Below the pieces are notes generated by a model. That model was given only the letters and a program-made list of their open reading frames with translations. It ran no database searches and was not told where the DNA came from. Below, in pieces: positions 5,022-8,670 of a stretch of 8,670 bases of DNA. How positions within the stretch are numbered: position 1 is the stretch's first letter; every line of letters starts with the position of its first letter. Origin of the DNA: Prosthecobacter sp. (lineage in GTDB: Bacteria > Verrucomicrobiota > Verrucomicrobiia > Verrucomicrobiales > Verrucomicrobiaceae); NCBI GenBank assembly GCA_025869455.1, contig JAOZVT010000621.1:1-8670 (forward strand), read 5' to 3'. A program made the position numbers and the translations under genes.

Positions 5022-7292
5022 TTAAAGAGTCTGAGCAAATTTTTCCAACTCGTAACACTCGATCACGTCGTTCTCTTCGTAATCGCTGAAACCATTGAGC
5101 TTGATACCGCATTCCAGACCGTTGCGGACTTCCGGCACTTCATCGTGGAATCGACGCAGCGTCTCGATACTGCCATCATACACCGCCTGACCTCCACGCA
5201 ACACGCGAGCGCGCTGCTTACGGTCAATCCGGCCATCGGTGACCACAGAACCGCCCACGTAACCACGATTGACCTTGAAGACCTGCTTCACCTTCGCGTG
5301 GCCCAGCACCTTCTCGCGGGTCAGCGGGTCTAGCATGCCAGTCATGGAATCCTTCACCTGATCAATCAATTCATAGATGATGGAGTAAAGCTTGATCTGC
5401 ACCCCTTCGCGCTTAGCGACGGTGAGGGCTTTGTTTTCCACCTTCGTGTTGAAGCCAATGATGACAGCGTCTGAACCACTGGCCAGCAGCACGTCAGATT
5501 CCGTGATCGGTCCCACATCAGAATGCAGGATCTTCTGGTTGATCTTCTCACTGGTGATCTCACCCAAACACTTAACGATAGCTTCCACCGAGCCCTGAAC
5601 ATCCGCTTTCAGGACAATTTTCAGGGTCTTTTTGTTTCCTTCGTCAATGCTGTTGAACAGAGACTCCAGAGTGGAACGGCGGGTCACCGTCAGCTTCTTA
5701 TGCCGCAGTTCCTCCTGACGTTCTTCACTCAGTTTTTTCACTGAGCGCTCACTGTCCATCACCACCACTTCATCTCCCACGTGAGGCATATCGCTAAAGC
5801 CCACCAACTCCACAGGCATCCCGGGGCGAACCTCTTTGATTGGATTGCCACGATCATCCACCAATGCTTTCACCTTGCCCCAATGAGGACCGCAGATGAA
5901 TGGCAAGCCCACTCTCAGAGTCCCCTGACGCACGATCACCGTCGCCACAGGCCCCTTACCAGCCACCATAGAAGACTCAATCACCGTCGCACGCGCAGGT
6001 GCCTTCGGATCCGCCTTCAGTTCCAAAACTTCAGCCTGCAGCGCCATTGTTTCCAGCAAACCATCAATGCCTAAGCCAGTCTTAGCGGAAACTTCCATGC
6101 ACTCAGTATCACCACCCCAGTCAACCGGTGCGAGACCAATCTCTTGAAGCTGACCCTTCACACGCAGGACATCTGCGGCAGGTAGATCACACTTATTGAT
6201 GGCCACCATGATGGTCACATTCGCCGCCTTCGCATGGTTCAAAGCCTCACGCGTCTGTGGCATGATGCCATCATCTGCGGCAATAATCAGAACCACAATG
6301 TCCGTCACGTGAGCACCACGTGCACGCATGCCAGAGAAAGCGGCGTGACCCGGAGTATCAATAAAAGTGATCGGTAATCCATTATGGAAAACGCTGTAAG
6401 CACCGATGTGCTGAGTAATCCCACCCGCTTCACCAGTAACGACCTGCGTCTTGCGGATCGCATCCAGCAAAGAGGTCTTACCATGGTCCACGTGACCCAT
6501 GAAAGTAATGATCGGCGCACGCAGTTCCAGCTTGTCTTCCTCCACCTCTTCCACCACTTGGGCGACAGGTTCTACGATGACCTCTTCCACCTTGTGTACA
6601 CCAGCCCCCTTCTCGCGCTTCTCACGCTCCAGGTGGAAACCGTGCTTCTCACAAACCTTCTCCGCCACGTCAATTTCAATCGCCTTGTCCGCATTCGCGA
6701 CAAAGACTTTGAGGGCAATCAGGTCAGCAATGATTTTGAATGGACGCAACCCCATCTTCTCTGCCAATTCCTTGACGATAATCGGCGGCTTCAAGTGAAT
6801 GACTTTCTCACCCGCCTCATTGACCTCCACTTCAGAGACAACTTCCTCCTCGACCTTCGGCGGTGCCACAGGCTCAATCGGGTGCAGAGGCTGCATCATC
6901 GTCACCGGTCCTGGCTCACGCACCATGGAGATCGGCGGCAGAGCAGAACCTTGGTCGGCCGGACGGCGGCGCACCTTCGGCTTTTCGTCTTCCTCAAAGA
7001 GATTCAGCGCCTCGCGCTTATGGTCATCCAGCGTCTTCTTGGGTCCTGTATCAGCTTTTGCTGGTGCCCCACTCTTAGCAGGTGCTGGTGCTGGCTTAGC
7101 TCCAAGAACTGGAAGCGGCGTTGCCGCACGTCGGGGGCCTCTCGCCTTGGGTTTCTCGTCCTCCTCAATCAGTGAAAGCACTTTCTTGGCCGCCGCTTTT
7201 TTGGCGGGCATGCTCTCAGCCGAAGCCTTCCCGTCAGCAGCGCTGTCGGAATTGGCTTTGGCAGGTTTGGAGGAAGAGGGTCGGCTTGGCAT
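5022..7292 (-). CDS. infB: Translation initiation factor IF-2
   Basis: IF-2 is the GTPase that brings fMet-tRNA to the 30S subunit and promotes 50S joining. The 756-residue protein has a low-complexity charged N-terminus (1-160, rich in Lys, Ala, Pro and Glu), an IF2_N domain at about 166-222, and the G domain from about 258. The GTPase motifs are all intact: G1 GHVDHGKT 266-273, G2 GGITQHIG 290-297, G3 DTPGH 312-316, G4 NKCD 366-369 and G5 SAK 402-404. Domains II, III and the tRNA-binding C2 domain follow, ending in ECGIKLNGFSDYEENDVIEC near 727-746. It is shorter than the E. coli protein (890 residues) because of the N-terminus. That N-terminus contains a duplicated motif, LSLIEEDEKPKARGPR (39-54) and LNLFEEDEKPKVRRRP (96-111). 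The ATG has no visible Shine-Dalgarno sequence. The gene lies 82 bp after nusA and presumably shares its transcript. Confidence 0.97.
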   Translation of the reverse strand: MPSRPSSSKPAKANSDSAADGKASAESMPAKKAAAKKVLSLIEEDEKPKARGPRRAATPLPVLGAKPAPAPAKSGAPAKADTGPKKTLDDHKREALNLFEEDEKPKVRRRPADQGSALPPISMVREPGPVTMMQPLHPIEPVAPPKVEEEVVSEVEVNEAGEKVIHLKPPIIVKELAEKMGLRPFKIIADLIALKVFVANADKAIEIDVAEKVCEKHGFHLEREKREKGAGVHKVEEVIVEPVAQVVEEVEEDKLELRAPIITFMGHVDHGKTSLLDAIRKTQVVTGEAGGITQHIGAYSVFHNGLPITFIDTPGHAAFSGMRARGAHVTDIVVLIIAADDGIMPQTREALNHAKAANVTIMVAINKCDLPAADVLRVKGQLQEIGLAPVDWGGDTECMEVSAKTGLGIDGLLETMALQAEVLELKADPKAPARATVIESSMVAGKGPVATVIVRQGTLRVGLPFICGPHWGKVKALVDDRGNPIKEVRPGMPVELVGFSDMPHVGDEVVVMDSERSVKKLSEERQEELRHKKLTVTRRSTLESLFNSIDEGNKKTLKIVLKADVQGSVEAIVKCLGEITSEKINQKILHSDVGPITESDVLLASGSDAVIIGFNTKVENKALTVAKREGVQIKLYSIIYELIDQVKDSMTGMLDPLTREKVLGHAKVKQVFKVNRGYVGGSVVTDGRIDRKQRARVLRGGQAVYDGSIETLRRFHDEVPEVRNGLECGIKLNGFSDYEENDVIECYELEKFAQTL

Positions 7293-7374
7293 GAGATACG
7301 TTGGTCTGTCGAACGGCGGGTCGGGCTGTTGTCGGTTTGAGATTTTGAAAATTGGAAGATGCGCGGCTCATAAG

Positions 7375-8628
7375 CTACGCGTCAGGAGTGTAAGCAGCTA
7401 CAAGAGCATACACCTGCTCAGCTAACACGCGGTCACCACCGAGCGCCTCGGTAATGTCCTCCACGTCCACCTGCAGGAGCATTTGAAGATCCCCTAAGCC
7501 ACCATTGGCCAGCTTACGGGAAGTGTCGAGATTGATGCCCAGCGCACGCTCCAGTTCATGAGCGGCGGTGTCCAGTTGACCTTCGAAGACTTCAGCCGCG
7601 TGCTCATCACGCTCAATGCTAAGCTCCATTCCCACCAGGCGGGATGTCAGGCGGGCATTCTGGCCACGGCGGCCGATTGCCTTAGAAAGATCCTCTTCAC
7701 TCACAGTCAGGCGGGCAGCCTTATGATCAGGGGAAACCTGAATGGAAAGCACCTTGATAGGCTTCAATGCTTCACGCACAAATTCAGCAGGGTCAGCCTT
7801 CCAGCGGATGATATCCACCTTCTCATTGTTCAGCTCACGGACGATGTTTTTCACCCGCGCACCACGCAGGCCCACGCAGGCACCCACAGGGTCCACCTTC
7901 TCATCCGCGCTATGCACAGCCACCTTCGTACGATAACCAGCTTCACGGGCAATACTGGCAATCTCCACCGTGCGGTCACCGATCTCACTGACTTCAAATT
8001 CAAAAAGACGGCGCACAAAATTCACGTGAGCCCGGCTAAGGATGATTTCAGGGCCACGCGCACCTTCACGCTCCACCGCCTTCACATAAAAGCGCATGCG
8101 ATCTCCTGGCGTGTAATCTTCCGTAGAAACGCGCTCCTTCGAAGGCATGGAACCCTCAAACTTGCCCAAGTCCACGATCACGTCCGACTTGTCAAAACGA
8201 CGAATGGTCCCGTTGACGACATCGCCCGTACGGTCCTTGAACTCATCGTAAAGATTCTCCTTCTCCGCCATACGCAGGCGCTGCAGCATCGTCTGCTTGG
8301 CCGTCTGAGCGGCGATTCGGCCCATGTTCTTAGGAGTGACCTCCAGATCGATTTCATCCCCAATCTCGGCATTCTTCTTGATCAGACGCGCCTTCGCAAT
8401 CGGGATCTCCTCCCACGGGTTAGATACTGTCTCTACGGCTAACAGCTTAGCCCATGCCTTGATGGATCCCTTTTCAGGATCAATATCAATGCGTAGCTCA
8501 CGCGCAGGGCCAATGCTCTTTTTCGACGCGGCGAGAAGAGCCTGAGAGAGAGCCTCGACCATCTTATTGCGGTCAATACCCTTCTCTTTCTCGTAGTAAT
8601 CGAATAGTGCTTTTAGTTCGCTGATCAT
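7375..8628 (-). CDS. nusA: Transcription termination/antitermination factor NusA
   Basis: NusA binds RNA polymerase and nascent RNA, modulating pausing, intrinsic termination and antitermination. With the ATG at 8628 the protein is 417 residues. It has an N-terminal RNAP-binding domain (MISELKALFDYYEKEKGI onward, to about 130), an S1 domain at about 134-200 (GDVVNGTIRRFDKSDVIVDL), KH1 with VGLRGARV (GLRG at 253-256) and KH2 with AIGRRGQNARL (GRRG at 319-322). A short C-terminus, LGDLQMLLQVDVEDITEALG, resembles one helix-hairpin-helix unit. The tail is shorter than in E. coli (495 residues), which has two acidic repeats; this is common outside the gammaproteobacteria. An in-frame TTG at 8652 would add 8 residues. 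The ATG is preferred because the canonical NusA start begins 'MxxEL' and GAGG lies 11 bases upstream. It is the first gene of the cluster seen here. rimP, its usual upstream neighbour, would lie outside the window. Confidence 0.96.
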   Translation of the reverse strand: MISELKALFDYYEKEKGIDRNKMVEALSQALLAASKKSIGPARELRIDIDPEKGSIKAWAKLLAVETVSNPWEEIPIAKARLIKKNAEIGDEIDLEVTPKNMGRIAAQTAKQTMLQRLRMAEKENLYDEFKDRTGDVVNGTIRRFDKSDVIVDLGKFEGSMPSKERVSTEDYTPGDRMRFYVKAVEREGARGPEIILSRAHVNFVRRLFEFEVSEIGDRTVEIASIAREAGYRTKVAVHSADEKVDPVGACVGLRGARVKNIVRELNNEKVDIIRWKADPAEFVREALKPIKVLSIQVSPDHKAARLTVSEEDLSKAIGRRGQNARLTSRLVGMELSIERDEHAAEVFEGQLDTAAHELERALGINLDTSRKLANGGLGDLQMLLQVDVEDITEALGGDRVLAEQVYALVAAYTPDA

Positions 8629-8636
8629 AAAAATGG

Positions 8637-8646
8637 TGACCTCACC
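8637..8646 (-). promoter_or_regulatory. Candidate ribosome binding site for nusA
   Basis: On the minus strand the sequence before the nusA ATG reads GGTGAGGTCA, then CCATTTTT and ATG 8628. The GAGG core sits 11 bases from the ATG, somewhat long but usable. This is the only start in the window with a Shine-Dalgarno-like sequence at workable distance, and it supports ATG 8628 over the in-frame TTG at 8652, which lies upstream of this motif. Confidence 0.45.
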
Positions 8647-8670
8647 AGACAAAAAAGAGCGGGGAAGACC

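Noticed and set aside
6384..7175. Long open frame (263 codons) on the plus strand inside infB
   Set aside because: It is antisense to the conserved IF-2 G domain and N-terminus. The translated sequence is Arg/His/Leu-rich and has no recognisable protein features.
7558..8442. Long open frame (294 codons) on the plus strand inside nusA
   Set aside because: It is fully antisense to a clear NusA gene, its translation is rich in His, Leu, Arg and Thr with no domain signature, and it is explained by the codon bias of nusA.
8629..8670. Possible end of rimP upstream of nusA (a minus-strand frame whose TGA overlaps the nusA ATG)
   Set aside because: Only about 14 codons are visible and their translation does not resemble RimP; too short to support.

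Overview
The window looks like a piece of a Verrucomicrobiota chromosome. This is inferred from protein style, not from a marker gene. The large secreted protein on the plus strand combines tandem He_PIG (putative Ig) repeats, a DxDxDG-type 'DTDIDGLPDGWE' calcium-binding module and a small beta-rich C-terminal tail, a layout common in that phylum. A divergent but complete nusA-infB-rbfA cluster sits on the other strand. The DNA is moderately GC-rich, and three of the four start codons lack a visible Shine-Dalgarno sequence.

Layout. (i) Positions 1-94 may hold the last 30 codons of an unidentified plus-strand gene. (ii) Positions 130-4158 (plus) encode a 1342-residue secreted modular enzyme. 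Its order is signal peptide, glycoside-hydrolase-like (clan GH-A-like) domain with a beta-sandwich, five Ig-like repeats, an alpha/beta-hydrolase with a readable Ser/Asp/His triad, a calcium-binding segment and a C-terminal beta domain. (iii) Positions 4159-4541 are a gene-free stretch between convergent genes. It carries three hairpin-plus-T-tract terminators, all oriented for the minus strand, a 16-bp perfect palindrome just after the plus-strand gene, and a possible plus-strand promoter. (iv) Positions 4542-8628 (minus strand, read right to left) carry nusA, infB and rbfA, with gaps of 82 and 75 bp.

How the genes work together. NusA (transcription elongation/termination factor), IF-2 (initiator tRNA delivery and subunit joining) and RbfA (30S maturation) form the core of the classical bacterial nusA-infB operon, and here the cluster ends at rbfA with stacked terminators. 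The secreted protein is unrelated to this housekeeping operon. It probably acts outside the cytoplasm on a polysaccharide that needs both a glycosidic and an ester bond cut, but its substrate cannot be read from the sequence.

The most unusual item is this glycosidase-like plus esterase-like fusion. I saw no CRISPR array, mobile element, tRNA or rRNA, and no defence or conflict system.
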